Shown: piece by piece, positions 9,978 to 19,499 of the stretch
Layout: each line of letters begins with the position of its first letter
Numbering within the stretch: position 1 is the first letter of the stretch
Assembly (NCBI RefSeq): GCF_000003605.2
Contig: NW_003149768.1
Location: forward strand, 185,268 to 205,573
DNA: 20,306 nucleotides
Origin: Saccoglossus kowalevskii
Lineage: Eukaryota; Hemichordata; Enteropneusta; Harrimaniidae
Direction: 5' to 3'
Program-made: the position numbers and the translations under genes
Notes under the pieces: generated by a model
The model's input: only the letters and a program-made list of their open reading frames with translations
What the model was told of the DNA's origin: nothing
Database searches by the model: none

Positions 9978-10474
9978 ATCTTATTATTATACATCTTTTC
10001 CTTCCAAGGATACATCATGGGAATGCCGAAATCCAAAAAGTTTAGAATAGAATCAGCGAACTTCTTTGTGTGGAGTCCGGTCAAACCCTGGTGGCAGCCA
10101 TGTTTGTTTGTATTATAGAGGACGCTTACGTGCGTAATCATTCCATATTTGGAATTCGCATTTTCTAATATGGTAGGATGAAAATACCCCGTGAAATACA
10201 GCAAAATTACGGCACGCTGTAACTTATGGCGTTACGGTGACAGATGTATAATAATTTCATTTATGTCTATGGAGAAAAAGGTTCAAAGATGTTATTGTTT
10301 GTTTCAGCTCAATACTTATTTGTTTTGAAGTTCCAAGGTTCACAGTTATTTGGTATTGTTTCTACAGTCTCACGAAAGGTTTGAATTTCAGTAAACACAC
10401 TTATTAATCTGCACACGAGTACACTTTTTCATGCGATTGATATTATTTTATTATTTATTTACATATTTCTGGTT
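9978..10474. other. noncoding stretch, nothing assigned
   Basis: No gene is supported. The minus strand carries AAACATGGCTGCCACC (within 10088-10105), which matches a YY1-type start motif, but its frame stops after six codons. Confidence 0.45.
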
Positions 10475-10990
10475 GAAACACTTTTCAAAATGTGTGTCTA
10501 ATGAAATAAATTTTCAAAGAGTTGTGATAGTAAACACTTCATTAAAACATGTCTTCGGTTGAGACACTTTTCTACGTGTCGTGATCATAAACACTTTACG
10601 AAATGTGTGTCTAGTGAAAGAACTTGTAAAAGTGCAATTCTTATACACGTGCTTGATGGAAACACTTTTCAATACGTGTTTCTATTGGAAACACTTTACA
10701 TAATGTGTTATGTGCAAAAACATCTTTGAAATGCTGCAATAAAAACACTAACTGCAAGGGTTTTGCATCATATACGCTTTTCGCAATTATGCAGATTATA
10801 AACACTTTAAGTGTTTTTAAAGTGGGAACAAGCTCATAAACACTTCAAATGTTTTACCACAAAACAGTAAAAGTGGTGTTTTAAAATAACTCATTTATGA
10901 CTTTAAGAAAAACACTTAATGTGTCAATTATAAAAGACTTAAAGTGATTTTCAAGTGGGACAAAAATGTGCCGTATTTTAAAACACTTAG
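10475..10990. repeat. 28-29-bp palindrome-cored tandem array B
   Basis: Units with a consensus near GAAACACTTTTCAAAATGTG plus a TGTCTAnT tail start at 10475, 10503, 10532, 10561, 10589, 10616, 10658, 10687, 10714, 10742 and 10772, with one short unit at 10643. The period is 27-30 bp. Each unit can fold on itself (ACACttt...aaatGTGT). From 10800 the units become irregular and include the near-perfect palindrome AAACACTTTAAGTGTTT (10800-10816). No protein coding is seen. Confidence 0.75.
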
Positions 10991-11223
10991 ATTTACAGAA
11001 TATTCCCAATGACTGTTTTTTTAAATGATATAGTATAATTGCTCTAGTGCTAAAGAAACGGAGATGAACTGCTAACACAACTAATTTTAGACAACCTCGA
11101 AATCAAAAAACATCTGTATCTTAAAAACATGATCATGACAAATCTCATCATTTGCAACATTTATGAAAACAAATATATTGCAAATTGGAATTGACGCAAA
11201 ATATTTAAATCCCAGGATCTTAA

Positions 11224-11640
11224 TTGTATTTTACTAATCTATTAATCCATTGTTGGGACAATACATATAGCTCAATATTCATACTAACGATAAATACAAA
11301 TTTGAGAGAATTTCAATGGAAACTGGTAATACTATCTCTTTACACAAATGAAAAACAAACAACATACAAACTAAACTATCCGGAAAAATATCAGCATTGT
11401 GCAGAATTTGTAATGCAGAAATTGAATTGTACTAGGGCATTGTGGGAAAACTTATAATGGGGTATTAAAATTGCGCTCAGAATGTTAAACAAAGTCATTT
11501 TCCTTGGAAACGAGGATTATTCAATACTACCAAACTTCCCAATAATTTGTGAAAAAGAAATAAATCAAAATTCTAATACCTTTAAAAAATATGTTCACAA
11601 ATTCAAAACCTTGAATATATCGTAGAAAAGGAAATTTAGT
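11224..11640 (+). pseudogene. decayed LINE ORF2 C-terminal fragment
   Basis: One frame runs from 11224 to a TAG at 11623-11625, interrupted by a single TAA at 11455-11457. It contains LREFQWKLV, closely resembling the (L)ReFQWKllhrilpTN segment of the zinc-binding region after the reverse transcriptase in non-LTR retrotransposons. That is followed by a degraded Cys/His stretch (EKYQHC..., RALWENL) where family members have C-x2-C...ET..HLFW-C. After the internal stop, FLGNEDY and a terminal NTFKKYVHKFK also fit LINE ORF2 ends. A shift near 11610 would continue as LEYIVEKE. There is no initiator ATG and no upstream RT domain, so this is a 5'-truncated dead copy. The call rests on motif memory, not on an alignment. 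Confidence 0.55.
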
Positions 11641-11828
11641 AGCGGGTGAGCACTTAAATCTTCAGAAACGAGTAATTCCTTGTGCCATAACCTATTTCTG
11701 TACCGGGAAACTACTAATGGAATCTTACTAAACGGAATGATGCAAACAAAATGTTTAAACCGCTTCAAGGGCTATGCTTGTCTTGAAAATTTGTTTCAAG
11801 GGATGGGTTTTTTGAAAGAAAATTCCGT

Positions 11829-11880
11829 GGGGAGGGCGTTTTTTGGAATTTGCCTCCCGTACTGTGATTTTCACCACATA
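11829..11880 (+). repeat. dispersed repeat fragment, copy 2
   Basis: Pairs with 19-69 (GGGnGG.GTTTTTT.GGAATTT.CTCCC..., then GATTxTCACC). The rest of 11641-12205 shows nothing else assignable. Confidence 0.4.
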
Positions 11881-12205
11881 CCTGTATATAAATAAATAAG
11901 TTGTCCACGTGATTTCTGTGTACTACTTTACTGAACCATCACATGTCATTACTGCAATAGACATACTGCAATATAATAAATACAGTGTAAATCTGTGTGC
12001 ACGATGCCAGTAATTTTTACCTACTAACTACTACGTAAATATACCAACCAAAGGATAATTCATTGTCAGACATTACTGACTGTTACAATGACGCAATAGT
12101 TGGAGTACATCTGATAAAACACAATAAGCAATCGAATAAACACTCCATCCAAACACAACATAACTAGTTTTTCTTAATGTTTCAAACATTTGAATAGCAT
12201 TCAAA

Positions 12206-12370
12206 TTAAAGCGGAGGAGTCGTCACCTGCGCATGCGACAGATGGCCATAGCGTGTCATTGTTTACAAAAAAGCATCTACCCATGAGCCTTTGCGTTTTT
12301 AGCGTGCGTTGTTATCGTCGCTTGGGACTCAATTCCCGCGCGTGCGCAAGTGACAACCCTCCCGCTTTAA
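12206..12370. mobile_element. 165-bp TTAA MITE, copy 1
   Basis: TTAA lies at 12206-12209 and 12367-12370. The TIRs are TTAAAGCGGAGGAGTCGTCA (then CCTGCGCATGCG) and, from the right, TTAAAGCGGGAGGGTTGTCA (then CTTGCGCACGCGCG). The whole element matches the reverse complement of 18350-18514 with the same length and about 13 differences counted by hand (about 92% identity), many of them transitions. It is non-autonomous, and the TTAA flanks fit a piggyBac-type target site. The TIRs contain NRF-1-like GCGCATGCG / TGCGCACGCGCG motifs. Confidence 0.85.
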
Positions 12371-13493
12371 ATAACTATAGTGAGTCACCAAAGTTTCAAG
12401 AAACATTTTCAAGTGATTACAAATATTGAAACAAATCTTTTGCCCCTTCGCGCTACCTTAAGTGGACGTGTATGACTATCCCAAAAATATGGGAGGGTTA
12501 GGGGGGCTTTTTATCGTTTCGATTTCTGGATATATTTTGGACAACGACTCATTCGTTCACTTTGCCCAAATAATGTTATCTTATCTACCTGCCATTTATT
12601 AAATTGACAGAATGATTTATTTACTATTATACAGATCCATATCACAGTGTCAGTCTGCAGGCAGACTTTATTTAATTTGCCACACCATCCACGCGCTAGA
12701 TATGGCTTCCATACGAACGAGATGAAACCCAACTTCCGGAATAAAAAATTTGCTTGAACAGATCGGAGAATCACACCTAGGTTTACCGAGTACGGTTACA
12801 AGGTCTTTTCATTTTAATCAAGTCACGCTTGGAATTGTTGCCATGTTGATTTTTTAGTGTGAAAATCGCTTTGTTTTTTAACACAAATCCCGCGCATGCG
12901 TTGTGCCACGACCATTGCCTTTTACGGTTGCATTTACAATCCCATTTCATATACACCAGACAGTAGGTGGGTAATTATTTGCAGAATGTGAATTTAACAG
13001 GACCTTTAAAAGTAAGCACTGAGTTAGGAGGCTTTGTTTGTTCTTGAACGCCAGTCACATTGTGTATATGTTTGTCTAAGTTATAATACCCTTCAGTATT
13101 CCCTAAGTAAAATAAGTGGGAAAGTAAGGGATATGTACCTTCAATAAATTACTGCAATAATTTCAGTTTTAATTTTCTCTGTGCTTGAACGGTAATAATA
13201 ATAATAACAATAATTAGAGTTAGTAGAGTTAGGTCTAAGCATCCGTTTTATTATCTGCTATTTACATATAGTGGACACGTGACCACTATTGTATCAGATG
13301 TCAGGTTTCACATGGACTATACTTGATATGGTGACAGTATCCCATCAGCACTGTGGTCTAGTAGGTCAGCGCCCTTTTCATATATTTTCTAACCCGAGGA
13401 AAGAAGTTGATATATTCACCCCGCCTTCATTCAATTGCAAATTGCATCGTGATAGTTTCTGAATCCTTCTCGAACCACGAATCACTGTGAAAC
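12371..13493. other. intergenic region upstream of the TRIM-NHL gene
   Basis: Apart from a solitary MITE-like end at 12893-12926 and a short TAA-type microsatellite (about 13193-13214), nothing is assigned. A box-A-like TGGTCTAGTAGGTCAGCGC near 13352 lacks a matching box B. Any promoter of the TRIM gene should lie here, but no clear TATA box was seen close to the start. Confidence 0.45.
12893..12926. mobile_element. solitary diverged end of the TTAA MITE family
   Basis: Read on the minus strand it begins AAAAGGCAATGGTCGTGGCA and continues CAACGCATGCGC. This aligns with the right arm of the 7012-7304 element (AGGGCGGTAGTCGTTGCGCC..., then ACGCATGCGC). No convincing partner end was found upstream, so this is a relic or a truncated insertion. 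Confidence 0.35.
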
Positions 13494-15488
13494 ATGGCAG
13501 CTAAAATATCTGTGGGCAGGATTGATGAAGATCTACTGACATGTTCTGTTTGCTTGGAACGTTACAAGAATCCAAAAATTTTACCATGTCACCATTCTTT
13601 CTGTGAGCAGTGTTTGGTGAAGTTGAGACCACGTGACACGATTAAATGCCCCAACTGCAGACAACGTCATTACGTGAGTAATATTCAACAACTTCCACCA
13701 AGTACGATAATTAATTCTGTCATAGACATTATTGAAGAACAGAAAAGGCAGGGAGGTGATAAAACATGCCATGGTTGTGAAGAAAACTCATCAACAAACA
13801 GGTGTGTAGACTGTGCTATGGATTTGTGTACAACGTGCACCAAAGTCCACAGTAAAATGCCAGTTAGTCGACATCATCGTATTATGACTGTTAAGGCGTT
13901 TAAAGAGGCCATAAGGACAAAATCGATAGTTTTTCCTGCAGTTCACTGCACTTCTCATAAAGATAAACTTATTGAACTTTACTGTGAGAAATGTCAAATA
14001 ACTATCTGTCATTTATGTTTGAGGTCAAATCACAAAGGTCATGAATTGATTGACTTACAAGCCGCAGCAGATAGATTCTGTAAGATGGCATCAGATCACA
14101 TAAAACTCTTGAAAACAAAGCAAAGTGAAGCAAAACAAAGCAAAATAAAGGCCATTAAACGAAATGGAGAATTAGCAAAACAACATTTGCAGCGAAAACA
14201 ACAAATAAAGCAACATTCACAGGAAACTATTGAGAAATTAACAAAAATAATAAAACAGGAAGAAAGCAGTCACTTGAGTAAATTAAAAACTGATTATGAC
14301 AAAATGAACGAAGAGATCAACAAAGAAAGGCATCAGTGTGAAACAACCGAGAAACTACTGAAAAGTACAATAACGTTTATAAACAATTTATTAAACTATA
14401 GCAGTGCTGCACAGCTGATGAAAACTAGTAAAGAAACAACAAATCAACTGGAAACTATGATGTCACTTGATACAACATGGATTGATAAAAATAAATCACT
14501 TCCAAAGTTTTATCCTGGTGACATCACCCTGCAAGGCATGCTGGGAACATTTCAGTCTATGGAGGTAGATTCTGTCTCACATTCACATCAGCAAACACAA
14601 GAATCATCACATGTTATAAATGCACCAATGAAATTGGAGGCAATCTCATGGCTAGCAGGCAGTTTTCCAGGGTTGTTCGTTAACCCACTGGGAGTGTGCA
14701 TCAATAAATGTGGTGATATCGTGGTGGCAGATAATAAGAATAAAAGACTTCAAATTATAGATATTGTGGAAGATAATTTATTTGGGATTTCATTTAAATA
14801 TGTCGATCAAAAGTCACAGTTACAATTTACAGGATATAGTAAACCAGTCAGACCCATAGATGTAGCAGTGTCAGTAGATAATACATATATTACAAATGGG
14901 TATTTGAAAGGCAATGAAGCAAATAATCAGGTGATTGTATGTAATCAATATGGGAAGGTTATAAAGTGTTTTGGTGGAAAAGAATTACAGGATCCGTGTG
15001 GAATTGCTATCAACCATAATAATGGTATTGTATATGTGGTTGATAGTGATTCAAATTGTATAAGATTATATGAAATAACGGGTTACAAGTACATTAAGTC
15101 AGTTGGTAGTAAGGGTCAAGGGTCATGTCAGTTTGAATATCCAATGTTCATAGCTATGAATAGTAAGGGATGTCTAATAGTCTCAGATGCAGGGAACGAT
15201 CGTATTCAAGTTCTCACATCTGATGGATTATTTATGTTTGCATTCAGTGGTTGTCCAAATGACAAGTTTGACTGGCCCTGTGGCATTGCTACTGATAAGA
15301 ATGATAATATTTATGTATGTGATAGTAACAACCATAGAGTGCAGATGTTTAACAGTAAAGGTGAATTTATAACCAATATTGCTAGTGGTAGATATGTATT
15401 GAATGGCCCTAGAGGTATAGCAATTACTAATGATGGTAAAGTTGTAGTCACTGATGCATGTTCTCGTGTTAACATTTTTTCATATTAA
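13494..15488 (+). CDS. TRIM-NHL protein (RING, two B-boxes, coiled coil, NHL repeats)
   Basis: An uninterrupted 664-codon frame starts at an ATG in good context (AAACATGG). An N-terminal C3HC4 RING finger has C17, C20, C32, H34, C37, C40, C52 and C55. A B-box 1 follows (C92, C95, C104, C107, C112, C115, H119, H127/128), then a B-box 2 (C152, H155, C164, C167, C172, C175, H180, H183). A Lys/Glu/Gln-rich coiled coil spans about 190-325. A linker leads to NHL repeats from about 397, with clear units at about 498-530, 547-578, 592-623 and 636-664 (G-I-A...I-x-V-x-D...N-x-R-[VI]-Q-x-[FL] pattern) that should form a beta-propeller. No filamin domain sits between coiled coil and propeller, unlike TRIM2/3/71. 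TRIM proteins with such RINGs are usually E3 ubiquitin ligases, the propeller binding RNA or protein; the substrate is unknown. The CDS has no intron. The call is certain at family level; no orthologue is assigned. Confidence 0.95.
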   Translation: MAAKISVGRIDEDLLTCSVCLERYKNPKILPCHHSFCEQCLVKLRPRDTIKCPNCRQRHYVSNIQQLPPSTIINSVIDIIEEQKRQGGDKTCHGCEENSSTNRCVDCAMDLCTTCTKVHSKMPVSRHHRIMTVKAFKEAIRTKSIVFPAVHCTSHKDKLIELYCEKCQITICHLCLRSNHKGHELIDLQAAADRFCKMASDHIKLLKTKQSEAKQSKIKAIKRNGELAKQHLQRKQQIKQHSQETIEKLTKIIKQEESSHLSKLKTDYDKMNEEINKERHQCETTEKLLKSTITFINNLLNYSSAAQLMKTSKETTNQLETMMSLDTTWIDKNKSLPKFYPGDITLQGMLGTFQSMEVDSVSHSHQQTQESSHVINAPMKLEAISWLAGSFPGLFVNPLGVCINKCGDIVVADNKNKRLQIIDIVEDNLFGISFKYVDQKSQLQFTGYSKPVRPIDVAVSVDNTYITNGYLKGNEANNQVIVCNQYGKVIKCFGGKELQDPCGIAINHNNGIVYVVDSDSNCIRLYEITGYKYIKSVGSKGQGSCQFEYPMFIAMNSKGCLIVSDAGNDRIQVLTSDGLFMFAFSGCPNDKFDWPCGIATDKNDNIYVCDSNNHRVQMFNSKGEFITNIASGRYVLNGPRGIAITNDGKVVVTDACSRVNIFSY

Positions 15489-16295
15489 AAACAAAGAAAT
15501 CTTTATTTATTTAAAGTTGATTGTCATTGTTCTGAAGTGTAGACATGTTTTCATAACTACTTACCATAATACAATTAATATTATGTAATCAGTTATTATT
15601 TTAATTTTTAACTAATGGACAATTTAATTTTAGTTAACGCTACTTAAACTTCCCATTGTAATTCACATTGTAAAAGTTTATTGATAATTATAACAATGTT
15701 TGTCTTGTTTCATCAACAAAGATGAATTTTGGTTACCGGAAAATACACTTGGTGGATCTGCGTGGTGCCACTGTTGGGCATTTGTTCGAATTAAATGCTG
15801 GCCACCAGAATACCATGAACTTGCATATATTCACCTCTAATTACATTGATTTAAAAAGCTGTCTGAACAACTTGTTTGTTTAAAAGATACTGGAATGTCT
15901 TTTGAAGCAAACATGAGGTCATCCGACCAGTGAATAGTTGCACAAATGCATTGTATTTGCATAAACTCAAGATGGCCAGCATAGTATTATACTATTGATT
16001 TCTCTACAGAACATTTGGATAGTATACCATTTAGAATACTATTTTCAAATACTTCCAGTTTCTGTTGTTACTTGTATGTTGAAATTCTACGTGATGTATT
16101 TATATAGATTCATAAATTATGTCTATTATGTGGAACCGTAATATATGCCTCTATTGCGCATACAGTGAAACAAGCTGAGAAATGGTCTTTGTATTATTCT
16201 ATTAGCACACAACTATAATAAGTTAATATTGTATATCAGATATTGAACATTCTGTAATGAATATACACAAATAAACTGAACCACTGTTGTTGTTT
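15489..16295 (+). other. probable 3' UTR of the TRIM-NHL gene
   Basis: AT-rich sequence with no further coding signal follows the TAA stop. It ends at an AATAAA followed by a GT-rich run, so a 3' UTR of about 800 bases is inferred. Confidence 0.45.
16270..16275 (+). terminator. poly(A) signal AATAAA with downstream GT-rich element
   Basis: AATAAA at 16270-16275 is followed about 10 bases later by GTTGTTGTTTT, the usual arrangement for cleavage and polyadenylation. It is the best candidate for the end of the TRIM-NHL transcript. Confidence 0.5.
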
Positions 16296-17300
16296 TAATA
16301 ATGAGACCATACATATAACTGATATATCCTAATCTCATACATACACAGTGATTTGTAAACTCAAATAATTGTCAAGAACTTGTAACACTATGAAATGTAC
16401 TGGGTCTATTAAAGCAAAATTGTACTAATGAACATGTTAACTAATTAAGTATGGTTCGTCATCGATCTTTCTAACTCATCTCTTATTGGCTTCTAGTACA
16501 TGGTAGTTTTATACTTGCATGTTAACGCTTCGATGATACAGGATTCTGTCACATAAACAGCATATCAGATTAAATACTTTATTGGAGCAAACGCCACACT
16601 ATCGTGTATTGGTATTTGAAACAACGATGTGCAAACGTGATAACATCACACATTAAACAATTATTAATTACTGTACCATGTCTAAAAGCATGTTTCCATA
16701 CATTAACTGGCAAATGTACATATTCTCAATAAATGTCTTAGTTGTGATACTGGTAGTAGTGAATTGAGGTTTTGTGACCTCTTGTCTTTGCCAACCTGGT
16801 TCACCAGTGACAGGACTTTAACTTTGTTAATACTGATATAAAATACGACTGTATTACAACGTGTTAGAGCATACATAGGCAACATGTCTTGTGCTATATT
16901 GTATGTATGTGCAATGGTAATGTTTCATTACCATATTTATAATTATAACATGTTATCATGGACAATCTATTGAACATATGGTGGAATTAGTGTGTAATTG
17001 GTCATTCCTGACTAGGAATTAAAGTTTTCCAAAATTTATGAAATATCACTACCCAAAAAATATATTTGACAAGTGGCTTAATGAAGGCATATGACAGGAT
17101 GACAGATGACAATATAACATACTGTGACCTCAATTAATATGCATAATATTGCATATGCAGGTGCAACCACTACTATTATATAATCTATGAGACCGAGATT
17201 TAAATATGAATCTCATTCCATTCACTTATATATGTACTTGTAGACGTGGCAATCATGTAAATAATTACAAGCAAACAAAAATTAACGTAATAACACGAAT
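16296..17300. other. AT-rich noncoding stretch, nothing assigned
   Basis: No gene or element could be supported on either strand. Confidence 0.5.
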
Positions 17301-17385
17301 TACTATATTCGAACGCGCGCAAACGGAGTAGCGTCTCGCCACGGGAGGCGATCACACACTAACCACTCGACCAAACTAACTGACC
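17300..17385 (-). repeat. tRNA-derived SINE head or tRNA relic
   Basis: On the minus strand, TGGTCGAGTGGTTAG (17373-17359) matches a Pol III box A. GCGTTCGAATA (17316-17306), about 40 bases downstream, matches a box B. The bases between are GC-rich (CGCCTCCCGTGGCGAG) in contrast to their surroundings. The acceptor and anticodon stems do not fold into a proper tRNA, so a tRNA-derived SINE 5' end or a tRNA pseudogene is more likely than a functional tRNA. Confidence 0.45.
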
Positions 17386-18349
17386 CAGAGTCTATGTAAA
17401 CGAACTGCTGCAAGGGCAGAAGTGCCATCACTATATGCTAATGCTCGACATAGTGTTTACCTTCATACGACAATTTATGTATTTACGTGCAAAGTGAAGC
17501 CACACTACTGAAAAACAAAATGCTAACACCACCGCGGACATTGCATACAATCGTATCGAAAACGGCCATTTTATAAAAGTTGTCTTCTACTTCACTGGTC
17601 TTATGCGTCTTAGTATTTATGCTTAGCATAGTCGAATAAAATAATATATTTCAATATTCGATATTCGAGAAAAACGCCTTTATACGTCAAACCCTAGATA
17701 CTGCATATCAAATCTGATTTTGCTAGAAACGCTGATATTTTATTTGAATTTGAGTCAGCAACTCTATTTACATAATTGTCATTAAATAGTGCTTTGATCA
17801 CCGTATAACTTGAAAAACGGATTGGTCGTGTTCCGCATTCCGATCTACCATTGTTACTGAGACCAACAATCGACAAATTGTCTTGGAAGAGTTACAATAC
17901 CAGAGTTTTGCTCGTTTGTCTTGCTGATAGCGTTGCACATCGGATCTTTACGTACTGGAAACAATATCAACACTGCTTTTTAAAATAACCGCATCATCAC
18001 TAGTGTAAATTTCAACTGATTACAATTATTTCTACGGAGCGTCGTCTACTGAGGAAATAAATAATCAGCATGTATTCGTTCTACGAAATATGTTTATTAA
18101 TTGTATCGACTGGAGTTGAAAACAAGGACAACATCTCCTAATAACCTGAGAAAAATGTAATGTTATCCTCATTATTATTTAATTCTGTCCCCGCTAACTC
18201 TTTTTCAAATGAACAATTGTCGTCTGTTCGCCACATGGTACTGGATGTTTGATCTAGCCGATTCAAACAAATAATATTTATCACCAATATATAGTAAGAA
18301 TAAATTTCATAACCTTAAACAATAGTTCATGCATAGCGCGTTTAATACT
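17386..18349. other. noncoding stretch, nothing assigned
   Basis: No gene is supported. A minus-strand ATG at 17569 in good context (AAAATGGCC) opens only a 28-codon frame. Confidence 0.45.
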
Positions 18350-18514
18350 TTAAAGCGGGAGGGTCGTCACCTGCGCACGCGCGGGAATTGAGTACCAAGC
18401 GACGATAACAACTCAAGCTAAAAACGCAAAGGCTCGTGGGTAGACGCTTGTTTGTAAACAATGACACGTTATGGCTATCTGACGCATGCGCAGGTGACGA
18501 TTCCCCCGCTTTAA
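18350..18514. mobile_element. 165-bp TTAA MITE, copy 2 (inverted relative to copy 1)
   Basis: TTAA lies at 18350-18353 and 18511-18514. The TIR is TTAAAGCGGGAGGGTCGTCA, followed by CCTGCGCACGCGCGGG. The full sequence is the reverse complement of 12206-12370 with about 13 substitutions and no length change. Together the two copies form an inverted pair about 6 kb apart on either side of the TRIM-NHL gene. Confidence 0.85.
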
Positions 18515-19399
18515 TGACAAAGCCTAGTAATACAAAAATATATCATTAACTAGATATGTAAACAAGAACAGTAGAGCGCAATGGTGGTTTAATTATCACT
18601 AATGTGTTAATTATTCTATGACAGCAACTTAATAACTTTTCAGTAGAAAAAAAAAAACATTGAACGGCGATTTACTTTTGTAAGTCAATGTATAGCTAAT
18701 TATAGTGAATGTAAATCGTTTGGGAAATCGCAGTCATAACAGTACATTAAAAAAGAAACCCGAAGATGGATGTAAGTAATACTAGTAAGTACACGCTCTA
18801 ACAGCAATCACCTGCATCAAAAAGTAAACGCATATGCATATTCAGCAATATAATCATATAGCAGATTTTGACCGTAGTTAAATAGCGGACTAGTTTGGAT
18901 AACACGGCTACATTCAACATGACATTGTGATTCAATTTAACTCATTTTAACACACAACACAATTACACTATTAATTCATATGAAAAAAATCGTGTGTGAA
19001 CATCAAAGAACACTTAGTATTTTGGTCGATGGATGTGATGCATTTAATGTGGTGTTGTCTAGCAAAATTAATTATCAGTGATATTCAATTTTGTTTTGTT
19101 AAACTTGAATCAACAATGGTAATCGCCATATTTCAGAAGATATTCCATGTCCATGACAATTTCAAACGTAAAACAGTATAGCATTTCAATACAGTTTATT
19201 TTACTGCCTGGCATATGGAACTTTTAAAATAATTTAACCCGGGCACATTCGTTTGTTGACACATTTCCCGATATACTCGCATTACAATTCAGACACTAGT
19301 GTTCTTGCCAATTTGCATAATATATCGTTTGAAAATAAACTTATGGTGAATATTGTTTGTTTCACCGCAACTCCCGTTTCGTCCGATCTGATAGCATGA
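18515..19399. other. AT-rich noncoding stretch, nothing assigned
   Basis: Includes an A11 run near 18648 and an isolated donor-like ATGGAT|GTAAGT near 18766. No gene is supported. Confidence 0.5.
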
Positions 19400-19402
19400 A
19401 TA

Positions 19403-19434
19403 TATAAATACAATGTCTGAAATTCAGTTACTCA
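19403..19434 (+). promoter_or_regulatory. TATA box and initiator-like sequence
   Basis: TATAAATA at 19403-19410 is followed by TTCAGTTACTCAACC. The TCAGTT at 19424-19429 matches a common invertebrate initiator, and an alternative start A at 19434 sits 31 bases from the TATA. Either would give a 5' leader of about 65-75 nt before the ATG at 19500. Confidence 0.45.
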
Positions 19435-19499
19435 ACCTAGACCCGACTAATAACGTGTGTACATTGCTCGACGATCATCACAGAATACATTTATTCAAG

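Noticed and set aside
9764-10204. 146-residue open frame on the minus strand
   Set aside because: About a quarter of it lies in the foldback element at 9856-9977, composition is unbiased, and no domain or conserved motif is visible.
12190-12429. Plus-strand frame of 79 codons
   Set aside because: Almost entirely inside the 165-bp TTAA MITE; the frame is a product of the GC-rich TIRs.
13345-13390. tRNA-like box A (TGGTCTAGTAGGTCAGCGC) upstream of the TRIM gene
   Set aside because: No box B follows at tRNA or SINE spacing and no cloverleaf can be drawn.
13581-14012. Minus-strand open frames within the TRIM gene
   Set aside because: Shadows of the plus-strand coding sequence in the RING and B-box region.
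17483-17569. Minus-strand ATG in good context opening a 28-codon frame
   Set aside because: No strong donor inside, no signal peptide and no recognisable product.
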